Assembly: GCA_031273305.1 (NCBI GenBank)
Contig: JAISSC010000159.1
Span: 1 to 11,732 of the forward strand
Length of the DNA stretch: 11,732 nt
Origin: Flavobacteriaceae bacterium
GTDB taxonomy: Bacteria; Bacteroidota; Bacteroidia; Flavobacteriales; Weeksellaceae
Reading direction: 5' to 3'
The translations under genes and the position numbers were made by a program. Of this stretch, positions 1 through 5,688 are shown piece by piece. How positions within the stretch are numbered: position 1 is the stretch's first letter; the number at the start of each line of letters is the position of its first letter. The notes under the pieces were generated by a model. The model ran no database searches. It was not told the DNA's origin and saw only the letters and a program-made list of their open reading frames with translations.

Positions 1-28
1 ATACCACAAAAGTAGTACTTTTTTCTGC

Positions 29-54
29 TTGCGTCACCCATTTCGGTGACGCAA
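29..54. repeat. Perfect hairpin in the gene-free left end
   Basis: Ten-bp perfect arms (TTGCGTCACC at 29-38, GGTGACGCAA at 45-54) enclose a 6-nt loop. The GC-rich stem stands out in AT-rich DNA. Neither strand has a T tract directly after the stem, so it is not a standard intrinsic terminator for rsmE, which ends about 170 bp away. It could be part of a gene or repeat lying outside the window. The structure is certain; its role is unknown. Confidence 0.6.
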
Positions 55-171
55 AAATCATAAAATACTGATTATTACAGGATTACAAAATTAGGTTTTT
101 TAAAGTGTCAAAGTCAGGAGCGTGGCAACCCCGCAATGATAGCCGTAACTTTATGTATGTTAATAGTTTAC

Positions 172-199
172 ATTACATACCTACCGGTAGGTATGTAAT
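172..199. repeat. 28-bp perfect palindrome next to repeat copy 1
   Basis: Two 14-nt arms meet with no spacer between 185 and 186 (core ACCTACCGGTAGGT). It sits 27 bp downstream of the rsmE stop codon and directly beside the segment shared with the repeat at the right end of the window. In that other copy the corresponding place is taken by a different palindrome, ACATCCC-GAT-GGGATGT, which suggests a variable hairpin module of the same element. No T tract follows on either strand. Confidence 0.7.
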
Positions 200-255
200 A
201 AATTATGCTGCTAAATTTTATCCTGTCATGGTTCAAGCCCGGTAGAATCAAGGAT
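172..255. repeat. Dispersed repeat, copy 1 (overlaps the rsmE 3' end)
   Basis: The segment 201-255 aligns with 11626-11681 with a few substitutions and one-base gaps. Shared blocks include AATTATGCT, AATTTTATCC, TTCAAGC, CGGTAGAAT and AAGGAT. The left part of this copy is the 28-bp palindrome. Bases 226-255 are at the same time the last codons and stop of rsmE. It looks like a short non-autonomous or REP-like element whose insertion or spread reached into the gene. No transposase lies in the window. Confidence 0.65.
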
Positions 256-942
256 AGAAAACCAATGACCCGCTGCAACGAATATTCCGGCAGTTTCGGT
301 TCTTAACCGGTTCTCTCCTAAGTCCACGCCGGTTGCGCCTAAGGAATATAGCTCCTCTACTTCTTTTTTGGAGAAATCTCCCTCCGGCCCTATTAATACG
401 GTTATTCTTCCTTGTTGTGGTAATATTCTACTCAAGGGAACTTTTTTATATTCTTTATAGCAATGGGTGAGAAACAGTGATGTTCGCTCTTTTTGTATGA
501 GTTCTTTAAGGGAAGTTAATGACCGAACTAAGGGAAATATCAGCCTCAGGGATTGTTTGCAGGCACTTTCTACCTGCTTTTGTATCTTCTCGATATTCAA
601 GTTCTTCCTTTCGGAATTTGCACATAGAATAGGGGTAATCTCCGACACGCCCAACTCAACGGCTTTTTCTATAAAGAACTCGAATCGGTCTATGTTTTTA
701 GTCGGGGCGATGGCAATGTGCAATCTGTTCTTATCCTGCTGTTTTTTGGGGAATAATTCCAAAACTTCAACTTCTGCTCTTTTCCCCGTTATTATTAGTT
801 TTCCGTGAGCCAACGTTCCTTTTCCGTCGGTCACATAAATATCATCGCCGGAACTCATCCGTAAGACCTTGATAATGTGATACTCCTCTTCTTCTTTGAG
901 GGTTATTTTATCCGGAGAAATATCGCCTATAAATAGTTTCAT
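226..942 (-). CDS. rsmE: 16S rRNA m3U1498 methyltransferase RsmE
   Basis: Cytosolic SAM-dependent methyltransferase of the RsmE/SPOUT class, which methylates N3 of U1498 in 16S rRNA. The 238-aa product shows the family pattern: an N-terminal PUA-like domain (about 1-70, with HIIKVLRMSSGD at 22-33), then the SPOUT domain with ACKQS (127-131), the SAM-binding knot IGPEGDFS (184-191) and LGENRLRTETA (208-218). Length is normal for the family. The last nine residues (ILDSTGLEP) and the stop codon lie in a repeat that recurs at the right end of the window, so the native C-terminus probably ended near residue 229. It is the last gene of a minus-strand cluster, 84 bp after the SufT-like gene. No TAnnTTTG box was seen directly upstream, so cotranscription with the genes above is likely. 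Confidence 0.95.
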   Translation of the reverse strand: MKLFIGDISPDKITLKEEEEYHIIKVLRMSSGDDIYVTDGKGTLAHGKLIITGKRAEVEVLELFPKKQQDKNRLHIAIAPTKNIDRFEFFIEKAVELGVSEITPILCANSERKNLNIEKIQKQVESACKQSLRLIFPLVRSLTSLKELIQKERTSLFLTHCYKEYKKVPLSRILPQQGRITVLIGPEGDFSKKEVEELYSLGATGVDLGENRLRTETAGIFVAAGHWFSILDSTGLEP

Positions 943-1026
943 AACCTTTACTTTATATTCGGGGGTAAGGATAATTTTATGGTTTCTTCTTGTTTATCCT
1001 GCGACAATCTAAAAACCCTTTTTGAT

Positions 1027-1353
1027 TCACAATAATCCTAATTCAAATCTCGCCTCATCGCTCATCAAATCTTTATCCCATGAGGGTTCAAAGGTTATCT
1101 TAACTTTTGTCTCATTTATCCCCTCAACAGTGTTGACCTTCTCCTCCACTTCCACCGGCAAGGTTTCTGCAACGGGACAATTGGGACTGGTCAGGGTCAT
1201 TAAAATCTCGGCTCTCCCATCCGTACTGATCTGTACGTCATAGATTAGTCCCAGTTCATAAATATCTACAGGAATTTCCGGGTCATAGATGGTTTTTAGC
1301 TTTTCTATAATCTTTTCTCCCAGTGTTTGTATTTGCTCCTCAGTAAGGGACAT
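1027..1353 (-). CDS. SufT-like DUF59/MIP18 iron-sulfur assembly protein
   Basis: A 108-aa single-domain DUF59 (MIP18/SufT) protein. This family helps mature Fe-S proteins. Family signatures are DPEIPVDIYELGLIYDV (24-40) and TSPNCPVAETLP (55-66), which holds the single conserved cysteine Cys59. The tail FEPSWDKDLMSDEARFELG (88-106) is also typical. The start codon lies one base after the bacilliredoxin stop codon, so the two are probably translationally coupled and work together in Fe-S and thiol chemistry. The core suf genes are not in this window. I am sure of the family; the exact client proteins cannot be told from sequence. Confidence 0.92.
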   Translation of the reverse strand: MSLTEEQIQTLGEKIIEKLKTIYDPEIPVDIYELGLIYDVQISTDGRAEILMTLTSPNCPVAETLPVEVEEKVNTVEGINETKVKITFEPSWDKDLMSDEARFELGLL

Positions 1354-1354
1354 A

Positions 1355-1804
1355 TCAACAATATTCTTTGTAAGCCTGTTCCAGATTATCTGCTATCATT
1401 TCTGCGGAGCGACCTTCAATATGATGCCGTTCTAAGAAATGAACCAATTCTCCGTCCTTGAATAACGCAATCGACGGGGAGGATGGCGGGAAAGGAGCCA
1501 AATGTTCTCTTGCTGTTTTTACCGCATCAATGTCATACCCGGCAAAGGTGGTGGTGAGGTAATCCGGTTTTTTTTCGGGAGCCTGCACTGATAATAAAAC
1601 TCCGGGACGTGCGGCTTTTGCAGCGCAGCCGCATACGGAATCAATTATTAACAGGGTCGTCCCCGAACGTTTCAAGGCGGTAAGCACTTTCTCCGGAGTG
1701 CTTAAATCTTCAAATCCTTTGTTGGTCAGTTCCGCTTTCATAGGCAGAACTACTGTAGATGGATACATATCTATTATATTTAATTTATTATTATCTTTAG
1801 ACAA
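1355..1804 (-). CDS. BrxA/BrxB-family bacilliredoxin
   Basis: A 149-aa thioredoxin-fold protein of the YphP/YqiW (BrxA/BrxB) family. In Bacillus these remove bacillithiol from S-bacillithiolated proteins. The family CGC active site is present in DSVCGCAAKAARPG (Cys58 and Cys60). The flanking LAPFPPSSPSIALFKDGELVHFLERH (in two parts, about 102-127) carries the cis-Pro and the GelVhflerh strand typical of the family. Whether this organism makes bacillithiol is not shown here; related proteins may act with other thiols. It is first in a minus-strand cluster with the SufT-like gene and rsmE, with a TATATTTG box 25 bp upstream of its start. It diverges from rnpA across a 133-bp gap. Confidence 0.92.
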   Translation of the reverse strand: MSKDNNKLNIIDMYPSTVVLPMKAELTNKGFEDLSTPEKVLTALKRSGTTLLIIDSVCGCAAKAARPGVLLSVQAPEKKPDYLTTTFAGYDIDAVKTAREHLAPFPPSSPSIALFKDGELVHFLERHHIEGRSAEMIADNLEQAYKEYC

Positions 1805-1829
1805 AATTAACTAATGTTTATCATTTGCA

Positions 1830-1837
1830 CAAATATA
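1830..1837 (-). promoter_or_regulatory. Candidate -7 box for the brx-sufT-rsmE cluster
   Basis: TATATTTG on the minus strand matches the Bacteroidota TAnnTTTG element and lies 25 nt upstream of the bacilliredoxin ATG. No TTG is found at the expected 19-21 nt further upstream, so the -33 part is weak. Confidence 0.5.
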
Positions 1838-1937
1838 CTACCTTTGGCAAATTCTTTTCATATATTTAACAGGTTACAAAAATAATACTGATAAATCTTT
1901 TTTTTATTGATATTAATTATGGCTATATTAGTTTTTT

Positions 1938-2306
1938 ATGAATCAGAGGTATACTAAAAATGAACATCTGAAAGGAAATAATTCGATAGAGTATTTGTTT
2001 ATGAACGGTTCCTGGACCGGTAACTATCCTCTAAAGGTTATTTATTGTGCGCAAGTTCCTCCTTCTGCGTGTCATAAGGTCGGTGTTTCTGTTTCAAAAA
2101 AGATATTTAAACGGGCTGTGGATCGAAATTATATTAAACGCCTCCTACGGGAATGCTATCGCCTGCATAAAAAGGAACTGTACGAAATCATGCCTGAGCC
2201 TTGTTTCTTCATGTTTATTTATACAGGAAAAGAAATTATTCCTTTTCGGGAACTGGAAAAGAAATATTTCAGGCTACTGGAGAAAATTAAGATTTCCGGT
2301 ACGTGA
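1938..2306 (+). CDS. rnpA: Ribonuclease P protein component
   Basis: Protein subunit of RNase P, which removes 5' leaders from pre-tRNAs together with the rnpB RNA. The 122-aa sequence has the N-terminal F/Y-T-K-x-E-x-L-K pattern (YTKNEHLK, 5-12), PLKVIY (31-36) and the diagnostic RNR region VGVSVSKKIFKRAVDRN followed by YIKRLLRE (48-72). Length and N-terminal alignment support the ATG at 1938. The usual bacterial neighbour rpmH is absent here. It ends 12 bp from the stop of the convergent small membrane gene. I saw no convincing promoter; an A/T tract with eight T (1898-1905) lies upstream. Confidence 0.96.
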   Translation: MNQRYTKNEHLKGNNSIEYLFMNGSWTGNYPLKVIYCAQVPPSACHKVGVSVSKKIFKRAVDRNYIKRLLRECYRLHKKELYEIMPEPCFFMFIYTGKEIIPFRELEKKYFRLLEKIKISGT

Positions 2307-2318
2307 TGTTTTATTCTT

Positions 2319-2513
2319 TTACTTCGCTCGCGAAAGTGTCCGCAATTGTTTCACGATAAAAACAACAATGATTCCAAGTATGGCTATCAGTCCGGAATAG
2401 AAGAATCTATTGTTAGGTTCGGTAGTAAGGCCTGCGCTATAATTAATCTGCATGGCGTTGAAAATAACTACGACAACAAAAACAATCAGAGATATGTTCA
2501 AAAAATATTTCAT
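2319..2513 (-). CDS. Small two-TM membrane protein, unknown function
   Basis: I do not recognise a family. The 64-aa product has two hydrophobic segments, about residues 4-20 (FLNISLIVFVVVVIFNA) and 40-56 (SGLIAILGIIVVFIVKQ), separated by a short polar loop (SAGLTTEPNNRFFY), with a basic tail KQLRTLSRAK. It fits an inner-membrane hairpin with a positively charged cytosolic end. Support for a real gene is good for its size: a promoter of the Bacteroidota type (TTG, 21 nt, TATATTTG) stands 15 nt upstream of the ATG, and the purine-rich GAAAGTAAGAAAG precedes the start. It is convergent with rnpA, 12 bp apart. Function unknown. Confidence 0.75.
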   Translation of the reverse strand: MKYFLNISLIVFVVVVIFNAMQINYSAGLTTEPNNRFFYSGLIAILGIIVVFIVKQLRTLSRAK

Positions 2514-2528
2514 CTTTCTTACTTTCTA

Positions 2529-2560
2529 CAAATATAAGAAATGTATTGTTAAAAAACCAA
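2529..2560 (-). promoter_or_regulatory. Promoter of the 64-aa membrane protein gene
   Basis: On the minus strand TTG (2560-2558) is followed after 21 nt by TATATTTG (2536-2529), matching the Bacteroidota -33/-7 consensus TTG-N19-21-TAnnTTTG. The start codon is 15 nt further on, giving a short leader. The TTG is at the same time part of the 3' arm of the upstream terminator hairpin. Confidence 0.7.
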
Positions 2561-2574
2561 CTGCGGAGGGTTGG
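2551..2574 (-). terminator. Probable intrinsic terminator of the 68-aa protein gene
   Basis: Read on the minus strand, CCAAC, loop CCTCCGCA and GTTGG form a 5-bp stem followed at once by TTTTTT (2556-2551). It lies about 15 bp after the stop codon at 2589. The stem is short, so efficiency may be modest. Its 3' arm shares the TTG of the next gene's promoter. Confidence 0.5.
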
Positions 2575-2588
2575 GGGGCTGTATCAAA

Positions 2589-2795
2589 TCATTTTGCCAT
2601 TTCATGAAGAAGCATCAATATTCCTACTAATATCGCTAAAACTCCCCCAAAATAAACTCCAAACCAAACTGATTTTTCATATAAATCCATATTTTCTCTA
2701 TCTTCTTTGGTATAATCTTTTTTTATATACTTCATAAATACAAAACATCCTATTCCTAAAATTATCATTCCCATAGCTTTTAACCAATCCTCCAT
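2589..2795 (-). CDS. Small two-TM membrane protein, unknown function
   Basis: I do not recognise a family. The 68-aa product has a hydrophobic segment at about 8-22 (MGMIILGIGCFVFMK), a charged middle (YIKKDYTKEDRENMDLYEKS, 23-42) and a second one at about 44-64 (WFGVYFGGVLAILVG then ILMLLHE). This is a membrane hairpin whose loop is rich in Lys, Asp and Glu. AAAGGA about 8 bp before the ATG is a plausible ribosome site. A terminator-like hairpin follows. No TAnnTTTG box was seen upstream. Small proteins of this shape can be immunity or stress proteins, but nothing here shows that. Confidence 0.7.
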   Translation of the reverse strand: MEDWLKAMGMIILGIGCFVFMKYIKKDYTKEDRENMDLYEKSVWFGVYFGGVLAILVGILMLLHEMAK

Positions 2796-2833
2796 AATAT
2801 TTAATCCTTTCGTTTATACATATGAACGTCTTT

Positions 2834-2911
2834 TATCTTGTTTTTAGTATGCCGTGTACAAAATCTTCTATCATACTATACGACAAGCCATTGTTAATAT
2901 AAAACAAGATA
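2834..2911. repeat. Nested inverted repeats (possible structured RNA or relic element)
   Basis: Outer perfect 11-bp arms: TATCTTGTTTT (2834-2844) and AAAACAAGATA (2901-2911). Directly inside on the left, a second perfect pair: TAGTATG (2845-2851) and CATACTA (2872-2878). A third short pair, ACAA/TTGT (2883-2886, 2891-2894), fits in the remaining inner space. Together they can fold as a closing stem with two internal hairpins. No coding frame crosses it. It may be an RNA structure or a degenerate insertion; sequence alone does not decide. Confidence 0.5.
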
Positions 2912-3188
2912 TTGCAAGTTATCTTTGCCATGTTGTTTGTGTACAATTGCCTGAGACGGGTTGCAACAAGCATCACCAAACGCTTCACAAGCATTAATTA
3001 TTCCTTTTCTCTTAATTATAAAAATTGGATAGTATATATCTTATATCAGGTGTAATATCTCGCTTTACTTGTTATTTAGCACATTATTAATCTCATAATT
3101 ATACCGCAGATATTGGCCTTAAAAATGAAAAATCCATAAATAAAATGCTCTTGTTATAAGAAACTTTCAAAAAACATGCCTTTTATCA

Positions 3189-3219
3189 TTGTTTTTACCC
3201 TTAACACTGACTACCTTAG
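3189..3219 (+). promoter_or_regulatory. Weak candidate promoter of the endonuclease gene
   Basis: TTG (3189-3191), 20 nt, then TACCTTAG (3212-3219), which differs from TAnnTTTG at one position. A small dyad ACTAC-CTTA-GTAGT (3210-3223) covers the -7 box and could be a protein site. The start codon lies 30 nt downstream. The spacing is right but the box is imperfect. Confidence 0.35.
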
Positions 3220-3249
3220 TAGTTCTAATTAACTAAAAAAACAACTGTG

Positions 3250-4332
3250 ATGAGAAAATTTCTAATATTCTTATCATTCCTGTTAGTCTATACAGGCGTG
3301 ATAGCTCAGGTTCCTGTTTATTACAAATCTATTGATTTCACAAAATCAGGTGACGAGTTAAAAAGTCAAATGACTAATTTAATCACTTCTACTCATACGA
3401 CCTTATTATGGTATACAAGCAGTTCCTACAACGAATGGGCTCTTGATACCTGGACTGTATTGAGAGAATCTGATCTAGACCCCGATAATTCAGATAAAGA
3501 CACTGTTTTATTAACCTATGGATATGATGATGCGGGAGAATCGAAATTTCATAGAACCCGTGATGTAAGGTCTTCATGCCATAGTTCTTCTTGTGCCGGG
3601 CTATGGGTAAGGGAGCATACTTTTGCACAGGCTTCCGCCACCCCAAAGCTCACTACCACTCAACCCGGTTCGGGAACCGATGCCCATAATTTAAGAGCGA
3701 TCGATTCCCAGTTTAATGGTACACGAAGTAACCGGTCTTTCACCGAAGGGTCGGGAAATGCAGGTGTTGCTGCCAACGGAGGCTTTTATCCCGGAGATGA
3801 ATGGAAAGGAAGTGTTGCCCGAATCATCATGTATATGAATGTACGGTATCCTTCCCAGTGCGATGCCAATAACTCAGCCATAAGCACTAATACCTATAAT
3901 TCTTCCATGCCTGATGTATTCTTACGATGGAATGCCGAACAAGCACCCTCTATTTTTGAAAAACTGAGAAATGAAGTTATTTACGAAAATCAGGGAAACA
4001 GAAATCCGTTTATAGATAATCCTTACATAGCAACTTTAATATGGGGAGGACAAAAAGCATCGGATACATGGGGATTAATGGATGTTAAAGAGATTCCCAC
4101 ATCTCAAATAGAATACGGAGTTTATCCGACAGTTACTGCGGATTCTTACACATACGTGAAAGGAGATGATTTAAGTTCCATCCATGTGTATAATTACAAC
4201 GGACAACTTATGGCAATAGATAATAACTTAACCGATGGCATCATTCCGCTTCCTGACGCCTCAGGTGTTTATATTATTAAAATTCAATCCAATCAGGGGG
4301 ATATAAATACCTACAAGGTTATCAGGAAATAG
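3250..4332 (+). CDS. Secreted endonuclease I-family nuclease with T9SS sorting domain
   Basis: Predicted extracellular DNase/RNase of the endonuclease I family, relatives of E. coli EndA and Vibrio Dns. The 360-aa product starts with a signal peptide (MRKFLIFLSFLLVYTGVIAQ, 1-20). The nuclease domain (about 25-280) shows WVREHTFAQ (119-127; His123 fits the catalytic His of the REHxFPQS motif), DAHNLRAIDSQFNGTRSN (144-161), the metal-site Asn region, and the family end RNPFIDNPYIATLIWG (251-266). Residues about 284-360 are a beta-rich tail with VYPTVT, IHVYNYNGQ, GIIPLP-ASGVYIIKI and YKVIRK, the pattern of a type A T9SS C-terminal domain, so export through the type IX system is expected. ATG at 3250 was preferred over GTG at 3247. 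Likely role: extracellular nucleic acid degradation for nutrients or biofilm and trap DNA. Confidence 0.92.
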   Translation: MRKFLIFLSFLLVYTGVIAQVPVYYKSIDFTKSGDELKSQMTNLITSTHTTLLWYTSSSYNEWALDTWTVLRESDLDPDNSDKDTVLLTYGYDDAGESKFHRTRDVRSSCHSSSCAGLWVREHTFAQASATPKLTTTQPGSGTDAHNLRAIDSQFNGTRSNRSFTEGSGNAGVAANGGFYPGDEWKGSVARIIMYMNVRYPSQCDANNSAISTNTYNSSMPDVFLRWNAEQAPSIFEKLRNEVIYENQGNRNPFIDNPYIATLIWGGQKASDTWGLMDVKEIPTSQIEYGVYPTVTADSYTYVKGDDLSSIHVYNYNGQLMAIDNNLTDGIIPLPDASGVYIIKIQSNQGDINTYKVIRK

Positions 4333-4490
4333 GCATAAGAACCCATAAGTGCATTATTGTTTTTTAATGTGCCGGCGTTACCATTTAAATGCTATTAAAC
4401 ATCGTTTGGCACTAAAAACAGGCTTACAAAAAAAGTGTGAAACGGATAAAAAAAGTAACATAATTTCATGACCGGATGATATATTAAAAA

Positions 4491-4516
4491 TTTTTAGTAA
4501 TTTACATCACTAAAAA
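4491..4516. promoter_or_regulatory. AT-rich dyad upstream of the Crp/Fnr-like gene
   Basis: TTTTTAGT (4491-4498) and ACTAAAAA (4509-4516) are perfect inverted arms around a 10-nt spacer. The site ends 19 bp before the regulator's ATG. A near-consensus -7 box TACTTTTA (4523-4530) lies between. The symmetry and position fit an autoregulatory operator for a dimeric regulator, but AT-rich dyads arise easily by chance. Confidence 0.35.
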
Positions 4517-4535
4517 ATTTTATACTTTTATATTT

Positions 4536-5147
4536 ATGATGTTCGATAAAATTCTGGAAAAAGTAAATGAAATTGTGCCACTTTCTAAGGAAGAAAAGGA
4601 GTATTTGAAGTCCATTTTGAAGTTCAGGAAAGTAAACAAGAAAGAGTTTTTACTAAAGCAGGGGGAAATTGAAGATAGTTATTATTTTGTAATTTCCGGA
4701 TGCTTACGAAGCTATATTAACGATAAAAAAGGCGTGGAACAAGTATTGCAATTTTCTTCCAAAGGATGGTGGATTGCGGATAATGAAAGTATTCTTTTCA
4801 ATAAGCCTACTAAAATTAATATCACGGCGGCGATAGACTCCGAGATACTTATCCTGTCCAAGTCGGCAAAAGAGGAATCCGTGAAAAAACTCCCTAAACT
4901 GGAAAAATATTATAGTGAAGGATTGGAAAGGTCTGTAATTTTTCTTAGAAACCGGTTGAATGAAATCCTGAGTTTATCGGCGGAAGAAAAGTATATTGAT
5001 TTTTGCAAAAAATTTTCCGAATTAAAAGATTTGATCTCGCAAAAGCATATTGCTTCCTATATTGGAGTGACTCCCGAATTTTTTAGTTCCATGAAGAAGA
5101 AGATGAAAGCAGAAAATAATACAACCAATTCCGACGTATGGCAGTAG
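4536..5147 (+). CDS. Crp/Fnr-family transcriptional regulator
   Basis: A 203-aa regulator with an N-terminal cyclic-nucleotide-binding-like beta barrel: FLLKQGEIEDSYYFVISGC (38-56), then GVEQVLQFSSKGWWIADNES (66-85). A long dimerisation helix follows (about 118-148), then a C-terminal helix-turn-helix (SQKHIASYIGVTPEFFSSMKK, in two parts, 168-188). The cAMP-contact pattern of E. coli Crp (GE near RS-A in the phosphate-binding cassette) is not visible, and there is no Fnr-type N-terminal cysteine cluster, so the ligand is unknown. A product starting at the second ATG (4539) is equally possible. An inverted repeat just upstream may be its own operator. The flanking genes show no obvious target. 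Confidence 0.88.
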   Translation: MMFDKILEKVNEIVPLSKEEKEYLKSILKFRKVNKKEFLLKQGEIEDSYYFVISGCLRSYINDKKGVEQVLQFSSKGWWIADNESILFNKPTKINITAAIDSEILILSKSAKEESVKKLPKLEKYYSEGLERSVIFLRNRLNEILSLSAEEKYIDFCKKFSELKDLISQKHIASYIGVTPEFFSSMKKKMKAENNTTNSDVWQ

Positions 5148-5258
5148 TTTTTATCTTATAAATCGGAGCTGACAACCTGACTATTCTTCGACTAATGGAT
5201 TTTCACATAAAACAGTTCAATTTATTCTGCTCAGGTAGTATATTTTTAGATTTAAGTT

Positions 5259-5266
5259 TACATTTG
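5259..5266 (+). promoter_or_regulatory. -7 box almost touching the HU-CCDC81-like start codon
   Basis: TACATTTG matches TAnnTTTG and ends only 4 nt before the ATG at 5271. Transcription would begin within a few bases of the start codon, giving a leaderless or nearly leaderless mRNA. No TTG was found 19-21 nt upstream. Confidence 0.45.
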
Positions 5267-5270
5267 CATT

Positions 5271-5687
5271 ATGGACGTAGTAAAATATATCATTCAGTTG
5301 TTAGACGAATTTCATCAGATAACCCTTCCATCTTTCGGGAAGTTTGAATTGGTGTTTAATTCGGCAAAATCGGATTCCGATGCGGGAAAAATCTATCCGC
5401 CTAATTATGAAATATCTTTTTCACAACAACATAACCTAAATGATGACAATGCCGCACAGGAAATTGCAAAAGCAGAATCTTTGGATATAGAAGACGCAAG
5501 AACGGAAATCCGCAGGATTATTTCCGACTGGAAAAAAACCTTAAAAACAGAGGGTTCACTGACTCTTGATACTCTGGGAATCTTCTCTTCGGAAAAGGAA
5601 AAGATTACTTTCCGTATGGGTGATGATTGTATTTTTAATTTTAAGAATTTCGGATTGCCTGTCATAACTAAAAATTATTATCCATAA
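5271..5687 (+). CDS. HU-CCDC81-like protein lacking TM and SPOR domains
   Basis: The 138-aa product resembles the paired N-terminal HU-like domains (HU-CCDC81_bac_1 and _2) that in many Bacteroidota sit before a membrane helix and a C-terminal SPOR domain. First unit, about 1-59: MDVVKYIIQLLDEF, LPSFGKFEL (19-27), IYPPNYEISF (41-50). Second unit, about 60-130: LTLDTLGIFS (97-106) and FGLP (127-130). It stops right after the second unit, so it would be soluble. The start is fixed by the alignment of the first unit. It overlaps no other gene and ends one base before the thioesterase start, so the two are an operon. DNA binding is suggested by the fold only. Role unknown. Confidence 0.75.
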   Translation: MDVVKYIIQLLDEFHQITLPSFGKFELVFNSAKSDSDAGKIYPPNYEISFSQQHNLNDDNAAQEIAKAESLDIEDARTEIRRIISDWKKTLKTEGSLTLDTLGIFSSEKEKITFRMGDDCIFNFKNFGLPVITKNYYP

Positions 5688-5688
5688 G

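Larger units (their letters stand above)
2796..3249. other. 454-bp non-coding stretch before the secreted nuclease gene
   Basis: No credible gene on either strand. It holds a nested inverted-repeat structure (2834-2911), a TAnnTTTG match TATCTTTG at 2920-2927 without a correctly spaced TTG (nearest is 26 nt away), a 41-codon ATG frame at 2930-3055 without other support, and a weak promoter-like pair at 3189-3219. No tRNA-like fold was recognised. The length and structure make it the best place in the window to look for a small RNA or a degenerate element. Confidence 0.6.

Noticed and set aside
467..808. 113-codon plus-strand frame inside rsmE
   Set aside because: It is antisense to clear RsmE motifs and has no independent signals.
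968..1000. AGGATAA/TTATCCT inverted repeat between rsmE and the SufT-like gene
   Set aside because: Only 7 bp with a 19-nt AT-rich loop and no T tract; likely chance.
1907..1936. TTG-N19-TAGTTTTT as an rnpA promoter
   Set aside because: The -7 box would touch the ATG so transcription would start inside the gene, and the box has a mismatch.
2320..2338. Near-palindrome around CGCTCGCG at the end of the 64-aa gene as a terminator
   Set aside because: It lies inside the coding frame, has a bulge, and lacks a following T tract on the minus strand.
2047..2400. 117-codon frame overlapping rnpA
   Set aside because: Out-of-frame shadow of rnpA running into the opposite small gene; no family resemblance.
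2930..3055. 41-codon ATG frame starting 2 bp after a TATCTTTG box
   Set aside because: The nearest TTG is 26 nt from the box, outside the normal spacing; there is no ribosome site and the product resembles no family I know.
4348..4373. Hairpin after the endonuclease gene as a terminator
   Set aside because: The 8-bp stem needs two G-U pairs and is followed by CGGCG rather than T residues.
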